In this document: piece after piece, positions 50,540 to 62,640 of the stretch
Layout: each line of letters opens with the position of its first letter
How positions within the stretch are numbered: position 1 is the stretch's first letter
DNA from: Eumeta japonica
Taxonomy: Eukaryota > Arthropoda > Insecta > Lepidoptera > Psychidae
Assembly (NCBI GenBank): GCA_005406025.1
Contig: BGZK01002093.1
Location: forward strand, 16,003-80,002
Length of the DNA stretch: 64,000 nucleotides
Direction: 5' to 3'
Position numbers and translations under genes: made by a program
The notes under the pieces: model-generated
The model's database searches: none
Told to the model about the DNA's origin: nothing
What the model saw: only the letters and a program-made list of their open reading frames with translations

Positions 50540-51660
50540 TTTTTACGTTGTTGCGTCATTTAAAAATTTGTGTCTTCATCACTATCGATTTAAGTTGTGA
50601 AAATTTTCATAGTATGATTTTGTACGATATTAAATGTAATTTGACAGCTCAGCAGAGGATTGCTCGGCTTCGAACTGCTTTTAGCGATAAAGTACCATCT
50701 AAAACGACTATAACTGGTTTACATAACTCAAGCATAGTCGAATTCATTTTAGTGACGGATTTCGTGATGGTCGCCCGTTCGCCGCTGTAAATGACAAAAA
50801 CAAAGATACTGCGTGTCATTTGATTAAAACAGACAGGCATGTGACTTACCATGAGATTCGGGCATCCTTAGTCATAGGCCCTGAATCAAATACTATCAAT
50901 TCTGCACAATCATTTGAGTATGAAAAAGCTATGCTCGTGAATGCTACACAATTTGATTGGGGCTTAAAAAATAGATCGCGTCACTTGGTGCAATGCCATA
51001 CTTACCAGATTCAAGGATGGGGCGTCAAATTTGATGTGGGGTATAGTAACAGGTGACGAAATATGTATTTATTGCTACGACCCCAAAACAAAGAATAAAT
51101 CTACGTATCGAAATGAGACGAAAACGACCATAGTAGCGCGCGAGGGAAATGCCTCTAAGCGGATGATTGCTTCTTTTCTTTCTTAATAATACTGGATGTG
51201 GCTGCTGTTGCTTTGGAGAATTGTCTCACCGTGATTAATGATTAATACACGACCATTTGTTTGCCGGAGGTTACTGACGAATGCCGTAAAAATAACAGTA
51301 CATATCATATCGTCCGACACCACGACAATACCAGTTCTCTCACTGTCTAATAGACAAACAAATTTTTGAAGGAGAAAAACGTAGAACTTATGAGCAAACC
51401 TACACACAGTCTCGATTTGGCTCTTTGTGACTTATATTTGGTTGCAAAAATTATGAGCCAATTACGCGGTCAACGATTTTATCACCAGAAGAGGCTGTTG
51501 AAGAATATGAGAAACACGTTTCCGTTCCCGAAATTGGCTTATTCGTTTGAAAAAGTACATTTACGCTAATGGAAAATGTTTTTAGAAAAAAAAATGCATT
51601 TTTGACCATTAATAGTAATTTTTTTTCATTCACTCCAGAAATTTTCAGTGTTTCCTACGT
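50540..51660 (+). pseudogene. Mariner-family transposase relic 1
   Basis: Frameshifted plus-strand segments match mariner transposase in order. They are NFHSMILYDIKCNLTAQQRIARLRTAF, a KTTI block, a TDRHVTYHEIRASL helix-turn-helix-like region, VTGDE-YCYDPK near 51050-51085, and VELMSKPTHSLDLALCDLYL near 51386-51442. The last equals the YSPDLAPCDFYLF catalytic-D block with changes. Terminal repeats were not identified. The element is dead. Confidence 0.75.
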
Positions 51661-52026
51661 ATATGATATATGTAAGGCTCTGTCTATTAAATTCGAAATA
51701 AAATGTAGTATTTGTTTATTGCAGGCAAGTCTGCATGATGACGAATTATATAATTGGATGTTTCCTAATAAATAGACAAGTTATGTAAGTTACAGTTAGA
51801 CAAAGACAAATGAGATTATCTTGCTCCGTTATTTTAAACCGGAATTTTTATTTAAGCCGGAGTTTAAAAAATTCCGGTATTAACTTCACAGTTATTATAA
51901 AATCATCGCCTCCATTCCAAAATGAGTCTCAATTGAACCGTAACGTTCATTTTTGTGATGTTATATTTTATTTGCCTATGTCAATTATAACGATATTCTT
52001 ATAAACCTTCAAACCTATAAAATTTA

Positions 52027-53530
52027 AGAAGACTGCTGATCTTGATGGTCTTTCTATAAAAATAATTAATTCAATAAAAGACTGCATTGCCCCATGTTTA
52101 GTTGTGATTTTAATGCCTTGTCGATTATGATATGTTTCTGATCTAATCCAGCAAATGAAAATAATTCAAATATAAAATCTGGTAGTGTATCCGACCCTTG
52201 AAACTTTAGACTGGTGTCAATACTACAGAAACTCAGTAACATTTTTGAAAAGCTTATGTTAAATCTAATATTGCCGTATTTTTATTACAATAATTTGACG
52301 AGTGCTTAACAGCTTGGATTCATAAATGGTCGTTGAACAACTGAAGCCAGTGTTGAGCTTATTGAGCAGGTTTTTAATGTCTAAAATAATTCACAGGACG
52401 CAATTGATGTTTTCTGTGATTCATCCAAGGCATTTAATTGCATTTTCATGACACGTTGATCAGAAAACTACGTTACTACGTGTGAGGGGTCGTTTACTTG
52501 GAATTGTGTTTGAGTAGAAGAGTTCAGAGTGTTGATATGTATGGTGAAAGTCGTCAAGATCTGCAGTTAATTTGGGTGTGTCGCAATTCTTGGACTATTT
52601 CTGTTTCTAGTTTATAGTAATAATCTACCATACCTTATTAAGGATGAACATGAAATCGGTTACGGATGATACATCCTTATTTATTAGGGTTAATAGACAT
52701 AAACTAGTTTTTGATAAATTAAGCAGTACTATATCTGACATAGTGGAATAGTTCACTATTAATAATTTTCTGCTTAATGAGAAAAAAAATATTTTTTTTT
52801 AAATTTTCGTCATCTAATATTTAGTCGGTTGACGTAAATGTGGTAGTCAAGGACAAAATACTGAATATTGTGGACACGACTTTATATTTTGATTTCATTT
52901 TGGATGATAAATTACAGTGAAATTGTCATATAACTGAATCAGCAAAATAGCTTAGGCCTGCAGCACATTTTGTGAAAACAATTCAGTGACTTAAATGAAA
53001 TCACCGTGTGATTATTATTATTTTAGCTTTTCATAGTCTCATAACTCATGAAATTTTATTATGGGGCTATGTAGCCAATATAAGCACAGTTTTTGTGTCG
53101 CAGAAGCGAACTATTCATACCTTGAGCATTTCTTAAAGAAGAAATATAAGAAATTGATATATTAACTGGACCATTACAATACATGTTCGAAACCTGGTAC
53201 ACATTAAGAGAAATAGAAGATCGTTCCAATAATGAGCGACATCCATAATATTAATACTGGACATAAGAATGAACTAACTGCTCATAAAATCAGATTCAGT
53301 AAAGTTAACAAAGCGTATAAGGGGAAATTTGTATGATTTTATAATAAGATCTTAGTTGAAAATCAAAATTTGTCATTTCACGAATTTAAAAGTTAAATGG
53401 TAAGGTCTATTATGCCGTATTTGAACGTATTATTGATAAAAACAAGAGATTGGTCAGTTATAAGATTGTTTCACGTAATTTTCAAATGTTGTACTTAGTT
53501 TGTTAACTAATGTATCCTGTACCTTTGAGT
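52027..53530 (+). pseudogene. Jockey-like LINE reverse transcriptase relic
   Basis: Starting KKTADLDGLSIKIINSIKD, the frames continue through IAPCLVV, a TLETLDWCQYYRN block (standing for NFRPVSILP), FLKSL, TTEASVELIEQVF, DVFCDSSKAFNC, LGVSQFLDYFC-LVYSNNLPYL, and late GYVANISTVFVSQKRTIHT and THKNELTAHKIRF blocks typical of the jockey-clade C-terminus. Frame changes are numerous. It lies tail to tail with copy G, ending about 430 bp from the G stop. A piece of it is included in both outer arms. Confidence 0.7.
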
Positions 53531-56500
53531 TTCATGCCCATATTTCTCCATAATTACCTGCTTATTCACTACGTGCTAGCATTACAGTTACCGAGTTGAT
53601 GTCTGAATTTGAACATCCATACTGTTCTTCTGTAATTATTTTTAACCTCATGTGGTGTTATCGATTGAATATTTGAACGGAGGAACGCACTCACTTAGTT
53701 CGTAGCCGTTCGACAACTTCATTGGGAAAATATACTACATAAAATTCATAAACAAATGTAACTTGAGACATAATTGGATTCCAACTTATAAATAAATTGT
53801 TTAAAAGAATGATAAGTTCATTGAAACTCAATTTCAGTTGATTGAAATGTAACCCTTGTGGTATCGATATGAAAATTAACGCACAAATTATAATATGCCG
53901 AAAGCGAATTCTAGTTTATTCAAATAAAACAGATTATACAATTATACTTTCATATTGATTGAACTTATGGCAAGAATGCAAACTGCAGCAGCACAATGCA
54001 GTAAGTAGTGACGAGGCTCATCAGCCGCAGCGGCAGTGCGGCGTCCACGGTGAATAGACCGCACACGCGCATCTTGGCAGAGTTGGCAGTGCATAGACGC
54101 AATACATTCTTGGCTGTCTTTTGATATTCACCTGTAAACGTTGGAGTTAATTTGGATACTGTAAGCTTTAAGCTAATACATTGTGAACATGGGAGTTATG
54201 AGAAAAGAAACACAAAAATATATTTGGTGCTGTACCAACAAATTGTGCCAACAAAATACCAGACTGAAAAACATAAATTATTGGCGAAAAAAAAATTAAT
54301 ACATAGAACAACCTTTAAAAAAAGTAAGTGACATTTCATATGTTCATGCAAACTTTTATTATATTTAAGTAAGACTTAAAGATATAGGAATTCCATGAGC
54401 TCTATCAAAAACTATTTCTTTATAAAAGTATTCGGATACGTTCTATTTTAAAGAGTATAAGATAATTTATAAAATATGTATATACTTTCTTTTTAATACG
54501 TGCTCATAATACAATGAAACACTTAGACTAAAAGATTATGTCTCTTAAATCAAATAAATGTTCGTCTCGTTCTGGAATCAGATCCTCGCCCTTAAAGCAG
54601 GGCGTGGATACTCTAAAATGTAAAAAATATTACGTATTGGCCCTTTAAGTTTAATATTAATAGTAGGTATTTTAAACTTACCATTGTTGCATCGGAGATA
54701 GTAAATAAGAGTATAAAGTTATTAGCAGCTGTCCATTCTACAACATAAAGGATAATTTAATTATTGCTGGGTATGAGCCTATTCAGTTTACCGTCATTTG
54801 TTCTATTCCTGCGCAACCCGCATCTACAGCACTAAATAGCTGGTGAATGTTTTATTAGTTATCTGCCAGCGTAAGTCACGTGATGTGCAGTATACGGCAC
54901 CTGGGGCGTAACTTACTGCTGTGACTCGAACGGGCAGACGCGTGAGAGCAGATGTCGTTGACGGTTATTTCTACGCCGCGCATTTGTTCGAGTAAATAAA
55001 ATAAATACTTAGAGTCAACGATCACAAACAAATGTTTAGATATTTACTTACGTTGGCTTACTTCTAATTAAACCTGTTATGTTTTAACATTTTTCTTCAT
55101 ATTCAATAGTTTTATTTTACTACTTATCGGTTCTCCCATGCAACGGTACTTGGATCAAAATATTACGTATTAATTATATTGAGCTTAAAGAGCCAATGTG
55201 TATTATTTTTAGAGGTGTGTTAGTGTCAGCGATTTGCAAATTTTTAATTTAAATTTTGTTTCCGGTTTTTAAAATTTTATGTAGTGCTAGTAAACATGCT
55301 ACAATCGACAACTGTCTCAAGTTGCATGGGAATACTATAAAAAAAGCTGTGGTTTATTTAAGCAAAAGTACTTTTGATAAGGCCAAGCTTCTGTAACTTT
55401 AGGTCGCATATAAAGCTTACAAGGTTTTGCCATTTATGTATTCAACCTACTATCGGTAATTAAAATACATTAATTAACCACTATTTTCGAACTACACAAA
55501 AGCTTGATTTTGTAGTGTGTAGAATACTACACAATACATCCTATAGTGTATTCAACACCCTACTGAATTACACCAATTCGTACATTCATTTTTTAGTTCT
55601 TCTTATACATTCATACACTGATTCGCCGCAAATGGTACTACATGGTATACCAAAATTTCATATCGACTGACGCGTGAAATCACTTTAAAATCTGTTACAA
55701 ATTAATTCTTATTTCTCTTTTTTATGTTATAATTAATAATACCAAGTGATACAGCAGCATTAATTCAAAGTTACTAAGTTCCTGAAGTGTTAAATGAAGT
55801 AAAATATGTGATAATCTCCAAACAGCTGAATTCAATTTTTTTAATAATCTCGCTTAAGCCACCTTCCAAACAAAAAGTTTTGAACTCAAAATTGATTCAG
55901 CCGTTCGGGAGTTACATTGACACACATATGAACAGATACATAAATACACAAGTTAAACTTATAACACTAATGTGTTTGCGTCGGAGCTTCAATATAGAGA
56001 AAATCAATCTAGGAGTGAATTTAAACGATATTAAATATTTAAAATGAAATACGTTTGTTGTAAGAACGGCATTAAAATTATTGAAATTAAAACATAAATA
56101 TAAATTGATTTATTAAGTTTTATAAAAAAAATACAGTGATCTTACTTTTTTCGGGGTTTTGTTCTAAAATTGCAGTGCATGCACTTTTAGTGTCGTCGAG
56201 TAGGCAGTAGAATTTTTCGCAAGCCACAGAGAACATGATCACGAATGCAATTTTTTTTACAATCCATACAATGACGTAGAGGTATAAGAGTGAAATTTCA
56301 CTGTATAAGTCCGGATTCTGAAAATCACGGTCGAAAACATTACTCCCTTTGATCATATGGAAAATCGATGCACTAACTCAATTTCCAAAGCCTGTGAAAT
56401 TTGTCAAAATCAGATACGAAATTTTATAGACAGCTGCTTGCAATTTTGAAATAGACTTCGTAGGTATGGTCAAAATGTATTTTTTTCCTAATTTTTTATT

Positions 56501-56790
56501 CTCATTTAGTCTCATGGGGATAAAAATATTTTAGTCCATTTTAGGTCATCAAAATAAATCAGTTCAGTACTAAAAATAAACAGATTAAGTCAGGGACGAA
56601 TGCAAGTTTTTGATTTTGAAACATCTTATCGCTCCATGTAATTACACACATAAATCAATAGTCGATCTAAAAACTCGATTTATCCAGTAATTTGTGAACA
56701 ATGAAATCATATACTAGGAAGATAAAATGGACGCGTTACATATTAATTTAATACAAACTACAAATGAGGGTAAAAAATATAATCATTTCA
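52080..56790. repeat. Outer inverted repeat, right arm (contains Gr copy G exons 3-4)
   Basis: Inverted copy of 160-4527. It holds exons 3 and 4 of copy G and the shared intron 3 block, plus about 1.6 kb (about 52270-53870) of LINE that the left arm lacks. Confidence 0.85.
53915..53920 (-). promoter_or_regulatory. Polyadenylation signal of copy G
   Basis: AATAAA on the minus strand, 44 bp after the stop of copy G. The left arm has the same TTTGAATAAACTAG at the mirrored place after copy A. Confidence 0.6.
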
Positions 56791-59269
56791 TATAAAATTG
56801 TTAAAAAAAACGTTATAAAAATTTTAAACCAAAATATATTTAAAACTTTAATCGAAAGTCGCAATCATTTATACACGAAGAAAAAAAAATCCTTCTCGAG
56901 GCAGTTATAATATGATCGATATTTAGACTATTCTTTAACCGACTTCAATAAAAAGGAGGAGGTTCTCAAATTATTGTTATATATGTATATTACGACGAAA
57001 TGTGAACTTCTTCCTTTTATATATATATTGAGGGACGTATTTCTAAGTGCACTAGAAAATGACGCAGCCTTCAGGGTTTCCTCCTGCAATTGAACTCTCC
57101 ATCTGTAATGGCACAGACTTGAAACTTTAAATACGGTCTGTTATGACGATGGATAATCATTCTCACTAGAGAATGATACAGCAATAAGAGTTTCCATCTA
57201 TGGTGGCACTCCATCTATGGTAACGGTAAACAGCTTAGACTTGAGACTTTGCATACAGGTTGATCTGACGATGGATAGTGTTCTTGTATCTTGTCCTCGT
57301 ACACCATAAAACGATGCAGTCGTTAGGGTATCTTTTACGATGAAACTCTTCGACCGTGAACACCATAGACTTGAAACTTTATATACAGACTGTTTTAACA
57401 TTAGATCTTGACCTCGTAAACCAAAAAACGATGCAGCCGAGAGGGTTTCTTCTACAATGGATTTCTTCAACGGTATACAGAGTAGACTTGAAAACTTCAT
57501 ACATAAATAGACTGTTGTGACGATGGATCGAGTCCACGTACACCAGATAACGATGCAGTTGTAAAGTATCATCCTATGGTGGAAGTCTTTAATGGTGAAT
57601 AAGGTAGACTAGAAATCTTTGATACAGGATGTTCTAGGGATGAATCACGTCCTCGTACACCAGAGACCATGCAGCCAAGAGGGTTTCCTTCTGCGGTGAA
57701 ATCTTATTTCAAAGCTTTATTTCTTTCCCGAATATTTAAATTATACCAATTGAATTCGTTCACAACTGCCATGAATGTTATTTATAGTTTTCTCAAGGTA
57801 TAATCATCAGTAAAAATATTAAGGTAAAAAGTCGAAATTGTAATTAGACGTTGGTAACATTAGGCATTAGCGCCAATTTTTTTTATTTACATTATTAAAG
57901 CTTACTTTTCCGCATGCGTTTTCGTACAAGAAGAGATTTCACTAAAAAGATTTTGATTATTATTGGATCGAACGACATAATTATAGAGGTTACCTTTGCG
58001 TCCTTCGCCCACTCGATCGCTTGCTGCAAAGTTATCAGGCTGTCGATGAACGTCGATACCACGTCGACGAGGACCTAAAACATGACGAATATTAATGTGA
58101 GAGGAATTATTAAATCAGTGAGAACAGTGATGTCAAAGAGCTGTGAGATTTGAAAGAAGATGTAGTGACCAGAAAAAATATGTCGCTGTTGTAGTTTAGG
58201 CATCTGGAAAGAATGAAAGAAAATAGACTGACAAAACAAATTTGCAGAGCGAATGTGTGTGATAGAAACGGCAGTAACAGTAACTATAGAAAATCTTTTA
58301 CAGACCAAATTAGTAGCAAATTAAAAAGAGCCAAATTTTAAGCATATAAAACCGGCGAGTATGCATGACGAGATTGACAGATGTCAGTGAAGTAAGAGAG
58401 GTATGAAAAGACCGTACTGTGTGGAAATCTATAGTTTTTACTTGCTCTTGTGAAAAATAGGCTTGTGATTATATTAATAAGAAAATAATAGCACTAAATG
58501 TGCTGTAGAACAAATAAAATATGTAATAAATATAACACAAACAATGTACCGGGTATTGTAATAAGTTACGGGATAGTGCGACAGCTTCAAATATTTCTTT
58601 AAGTATTTTTAATAAATCCTTCAATGATTTTCTTAACTCGTTTGTCGTGGATACATTTTGTGAGTTTTTACAATAAGAAATGAACAAGCTCGAAAAACAC
58701 TCCAATCTCGAGGAAAGAAATTGAAGAACACAAGTCGCATACAAAGTGTTTATATCGAATATAACAAAAAGAAAAGGTGTAACATAAGAAATCCAAGGAA
58801 AGCTATCTATCTCCAAAGATATGAGTATTAACAATACTATTACGTAAAACATTGTTATTAAAACGACGGAGCACCAGTGTTTTACAACGAAATAGGGAAG
58901 GTTTGATACAGCGAAGGATTTCAGTTTCCTATCCATGTTTTGCATTTGAATTAATAGTTTAACAGATTCATCGCTTTGAAGAATTGTACATGCAGTGGTA
59001 ATAAAATAACCCAGAAGAGTATGGATATCGGTCTTCAAGGGACATCCATTTTCTATTCTACAGGATGTGCCCAAACTAACGCCAAAATAAGTGGAAATGA
59101 TAGTGCACAGCACGAATATGACAGCTGCGCAATACATCTTCGAATTTGGGAACACAAAATTATCTTTGATGCAGTACTTTGAGGCGCATAACAGTTTTTG
59201 TGGCAAATAATACGGCTTCAACATTTGTTGAAAGTCATCACACAGTGCGTTGTTTAAAAAGGTACTCAT
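53965..59269 (-). CDS. Gustatory receptor, copy G (intact, 379 aa)
   Basis: Gr (7tm_7) chemoreceptor. Exons: 59269-58550, 58074-57994, 56317-56146, 54131-53965 (720, 81, 172, 167 bp). Phases are 0, 0 and 1 and every intron is GT/AG (475, 1676 and 2014 bp). The joined frame is open for 379 codons, from MSTFLNNALCDDFQQML to TYCIVLLQFAFLP. It lacks three codons present in exon 1 of D and F and has one extra C-terminal Pro codon. Exon 2 is the most divergent of the set (VDVVSTFIDSLITLQQAIEW). Seven hydrophobic segments fall at the positions seen in D and F. Intron 1 carries a LINE tail, intron 2 a minisatellite, and the promoter region a SINE (59515-59782). Copy A is its decayed inverted duplicate. 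Ligand and orthologue name cannot be assigned from sequence alone. Confidence 0.9.
57061..57700. repeat. Minisatellite, about six units of roughly 120 bp, in copy G intron 2
   Basis: The anchor GATGCAG (or a one-base variant) followed by a purine-rich GAGGGTTTC-like stretch recurs at 57061, 57174, 57313, 57430, 57552 and 57668, spacing 113-139 bp. Each unit also has a GTAGACTTGAAACTTT-like block and a TGACGATGGAT-like block. Units are diverged. The apparent 124-codon minus-strand frame through it (57572-57198) is an artefact of the repeat. Confidence 0.85.
58085..58440 (+). mobile_element. LINE C-terminal fragment in copy G intron 1
   Basis: The plus-strand translation gives an LLxLFxHxERMKENRLTKQICRANVCDRN-like stretch and then a YADQI/ILK-like tail and KEVREV-KDRT near 58390-58420. 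It is the third C-terminal copy of the family at 26290-26620 and 46880-47150, here antisense to the receptor gene. Confidence 0.65.
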
Positions 59270-59514
59270 TACTACGCGCCATGATCGTTTTCACTCGTTT
59301 AAATAAAAATCAATTGTATAAAACTGTGGACAAGTAAGAAGTCAACAGTCCAATAAAAGAGAAAGCACGCTAAGAAAATTAATTTACATTATTTATCTAA
59401 TTTCATAAGTCTCATAGAATCAATTTCATTAACGACCTATTAAGTAAATTAGTCGTGTAGAATACGAAAACTTGTTTACATACTAATTTATACTATATGT
59501 ATTGTATTTTAGGT

Positions 59515-59782
59515 AAATAATAATAATAATATCTTTGGACATATATACACAGCATCATCTCATTCCAAACTAAGCAACGAGGCTTGTACTGTGGGTACCA
59601 GACAGTTGATATACTACACACACACTTTTTTTTTGTAAATATATACCTATACATAGAAACACCCAGACTCAGACAAACATTAATTTTTAATCAAATAGAT
59701 AAGTGTTTGTTTCGTGCGGGGAGTCGAACCCACACCCCAGCGCAACAGGTAGGATTACTACCACTGCGCCAATCAGACAGTC
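59515..59782 (-). mobile_element. tRNA-derived SINE upstream of copy G
   Basis: On the minus strand a head GACTGTCTGATTGGCGCAGT (A box) is followed by GTGGGTTCGACTCCCC (B box, around 59718-59733), an AT-rich body and an (ATT)n tail at 59515-59530. Length is about 268 bp. Its tail lies about 245 bp upstream of the copy G start codon. Confidence 0.8.
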
Positions 59783-60599
59783 AAATGTAGTTAGTAAATA
59801 TAATTTATTTTAAGGTTTAGAATGTATTTACGTACAGTTACGAACGACAGTCGTCCACTGGTCCCAGTGTGATTCACGCGGAAGACTCTAAAAGACGTTT
59901 TTTTTTAAAAGAGCCTTGTTCAAGTCGGACTAAATACAACAAAAATAGCACCGAAGAAACTCCAAGTGGATCGATTAATCGAATGAATGGTATTTTATTG
60001 CATATGTTGGGGAATATATTTTAGGGAAGGGTTGCAATCAACTCTGTCGCGCAAGACGAGTAACTTGGTTTCTACTCCACCATCAAAAAATGTGAAAGTG
60101 TACAAACATTGGATTATGTGTTACTTTGAATCCACTCTAGTGGCTAACTTAAAGACTATGTTAGTATTGACCTAAAATGCACTACTGCCGTTAGGCGGTG
60201 CCAAAGTGTGGTTATCTTTGGTGTTTCTTTAAAGCTAAACGCACTGCACTCGAATATTTTGTTGTTCTATACACTATGTTACTGGTTGTAATTTAAAATC
60301 TGTTTAGCTAGGCCGCTGGTTACTGAAGGAGGCTTATCCTGTTATTAGCCGCCTAGGGCAATCGCTTTGATACATGCTGCCTTCTTATTACAGAAGGGAT
60401 CGTGGAGTGGACGTGTGCAACTCTGGTAGATAGCAGTAGGATGTTATGCATGTCGTGTCGGGTGTTCAGCGCACCTGCATATTCACAACTTACCTCTTTA
60501 TGAGTTTTCGTTTGAGCAGATCGTCGTGCAGGTTTGAAGATCCGTTTGTAGTAGAGATCTACGTCTAATATTTCATATCATATTTATGTGGCCAGGTTG
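59783..60599. other. Probable transposon debris without readable frame
   Basis: It contains a GC-richer stretch (60180-60480, CCGTTAGGCGGTG, TTAGCCGCCTAGGG) resembling a LINE 3' flank. No protein motif is clear. Confidence 0.35.
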
Positions 60600-60980
60600 C
60601 GTGAAAGTTCGTCAATCGTTTCAGCGTCATGCGGCACATCTCTTCTAGTTTAAGCTGGTTGGTTTTACTAACTATAGAGAGCAGTTTTACTAAAATCGGT
60701 GTGAGATATGCTTTCACCACTAGCGATTGGATGTCTAAATTTGCATTTGAGCGATAAAAAATGGTCGAGCAATCAACAATTCATTTGTCATTTTTGGGGA
60801 GAAACGCACATGCTCGTTCGTCGACAACCTTTTATCCAGGTGAACATCTAATTATAGCGGATGGGGTTGGCGTGAGGCTGGTGTTTGCCGTTGGCTAGTG
60901 TCACTTGTGTTTCATGTTTTTGATTCATCGTAAAGAAAATGCAGTCTGTTTTGAGAATTTTGCAGTGAAAACCCCATTAA
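60600..60980 (-). mobile_element. LINE reverse-transcriptase C-terminal fragment
   Basis: The minus-strand translation reads KILKTDCIFFT, HETQVTLANGK and HPIASGESISHTDF before ending in stops. The order suits the region after the reverse-transcriptase core of an insect LINE (SxKTxxxxFT, then LGVxLD). Decayed. Confidence 0.45.
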
Positions 60981-61889
60981 TGCAGATGTAAAAGCTTACT
61001 AGTACAAGCGGCTGACAGCTGAAAATAGAAAGTTATTTTATTGTACAAAAAAATGAATAAAGAAATGTGGCTTTAAATACTATTCGGCCAGAAACCTCTG
61101 CATTTATCCTCAAAGTAAAATGATGTATCTATAGAATGAAAATGTTACGTTTCATTAAAAGAATTTCCTAGTTTATTTCCTAGTCAAGCTTAGCGTCGGG
61201 TCTACACTTGCCTGAAACGTTCCTGATTACTGTTACAGCGACTATAGTACTGTGTATGTTACCTGATTCAACACTGCAATGCAGATGTTTTACGCTCATG
61301 ATACAAATCCATACCGAATGGACATGTTCGTAAATAGGAGAAAGAAGATAAACTTTTTCTCTGAAAATGACTCTCCCTCTCCTTTTTGAAAGTTAAAATT
61401 AATATGACAGTTATGTAGATACCTTTCCTAAAACACATATTTTGTGTAACGTTAAGGCCTTCTTAGATTTGCTCTGTAATATCGATGTCGTTTTTAGTAT
61501 AAAATACCTCTTTGTTGATAAAATTGAGGAACGTGGGAATCTAAATGTAATTATAATATTACCTTTTTTAAGGTAAATATGACAATGTTTCATCAAAATT
61601 TCATTCCATTTCTTGGTATTTTTATTAAACTTATTGTCAAATTTAATATCACTGCATTGATAGAATTTTAGATTTCGAACTTATCAATTATTCCGCTTTC
61701 CGATTATATGTCATATAATTCAACAAAGTATATGAATATTATTGAAGATATTGTTGTGTATGTTAAAAAAATTTGGTCACTGGTTTTGTCGAAACCTCCT
61801 CTAATCATGCAAATTGTGCGCTTTTTGATATTCCGAACGTCGTACCTCTGTGGGTATTTACAGGTCTTCTTTTGCCAGTCTGTTACCAT

Positions 61890-62300
61890 TTCCGTTATCG
61901 CTTCAAAACGGCCGGAACTGATCAACGAAAAGAGTGTGGTTTTTCACTATGATAACGCTAGACCACACAGAAATTTAGCTACTCAGCAATAATTGAGACA
62001 CTTTGGTTGGAAAGTGTTAATACATCCACCATATAGCCCTGACCTTGCACCCTCAGATTTCCATCTATTTCAGTCTCTTCAGAATTTTTAATATAATGTT
62101 AGGTTCACATCAAGAAAGGACTGTCAAACTATTTATCACTATTTTTTGATCAGAAGTCTCAAAATTTCCCCAGCAATGGGATTATGTCACCACCTGCAAA
62201 ATAGCAACAAGTTTTTGAACAAAACGTCATATACATTAAAATTAAATGTATATAAAATGTAATGAAAAGTTATCTTGAATTTGTGTATAAAACACGAAAA
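61890..62300 (+). pseudogene. Mariner-family transposase relic 2 (C-terminal half)
   Basis: Plus strand: VVFHYDNARPHRNLATQQ, a stop, then LRHFGWKVLIHPPYSPDLAPSDFHLFQSLQNF. The two catalytic Asp are 34 residues apart (D34D), as in classic mariners. The N-terminal part upstream (61708-61890) is too decayed to follow with confidence. It differs in motif from relic 1, which has an altered SLDLALCD block. Confidence 0.8.
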
Positions 62301-62377
62301 AACCTTTTTCCTTTTTCAATTCCTGACAACCTTCGCTCTAGATAATGCTCAATTAGCAAATGCAAATAGGTAGATCT

Positions 62378-62640
62378 TATAATATAATGGCTAAGAAACA
62401 AGGATGTATGAATAACATTATTAATACGGCTCTAGTACATGTTGGAAACAAAGAGATAAAACAAAAAATAAGGTACGATAGAGATAAGAAATGTTCGGAC
62501 TTTTGCGTGGGAGACTTGATGGTGATATATGTACCCAGAAGCATTGTAGGTAAAACCTTTAAATTAAAGCGATGTCACAGAAGGCCATACAGAACTGTAG
62601 AAAAATTTTCGATCCCCACGTTTCACCTTAGATAATCGAG
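62378..62640 (+). pseudogene. Ty3/gypsy-like integrase C-terminal relic
   Basis: The frame reads KIRYDRDKKCSDFCVGDLMV, then IYVPRSIVGKTFKLKRCH and RRPYRTVEKFS. This is the GPY/F-type module closing the integrase of Ty3/gypsy-type polyproteins (VGDLVWIYVP, GPYRIVEK). The Gly of GPY is replaced by Arg. Continuation to about 63100 is plausible but unrecognisable. No LTRs were identified. Confidence 0.6.

Noticed and set aside
57198..57572. 124-codon minus-strand frame with internal repeats, possibly a repetitive protein
   Set aside because: It is explained by the 120-bp minisatellite, whose period is close to a multiple of three. There is no start context or homology.
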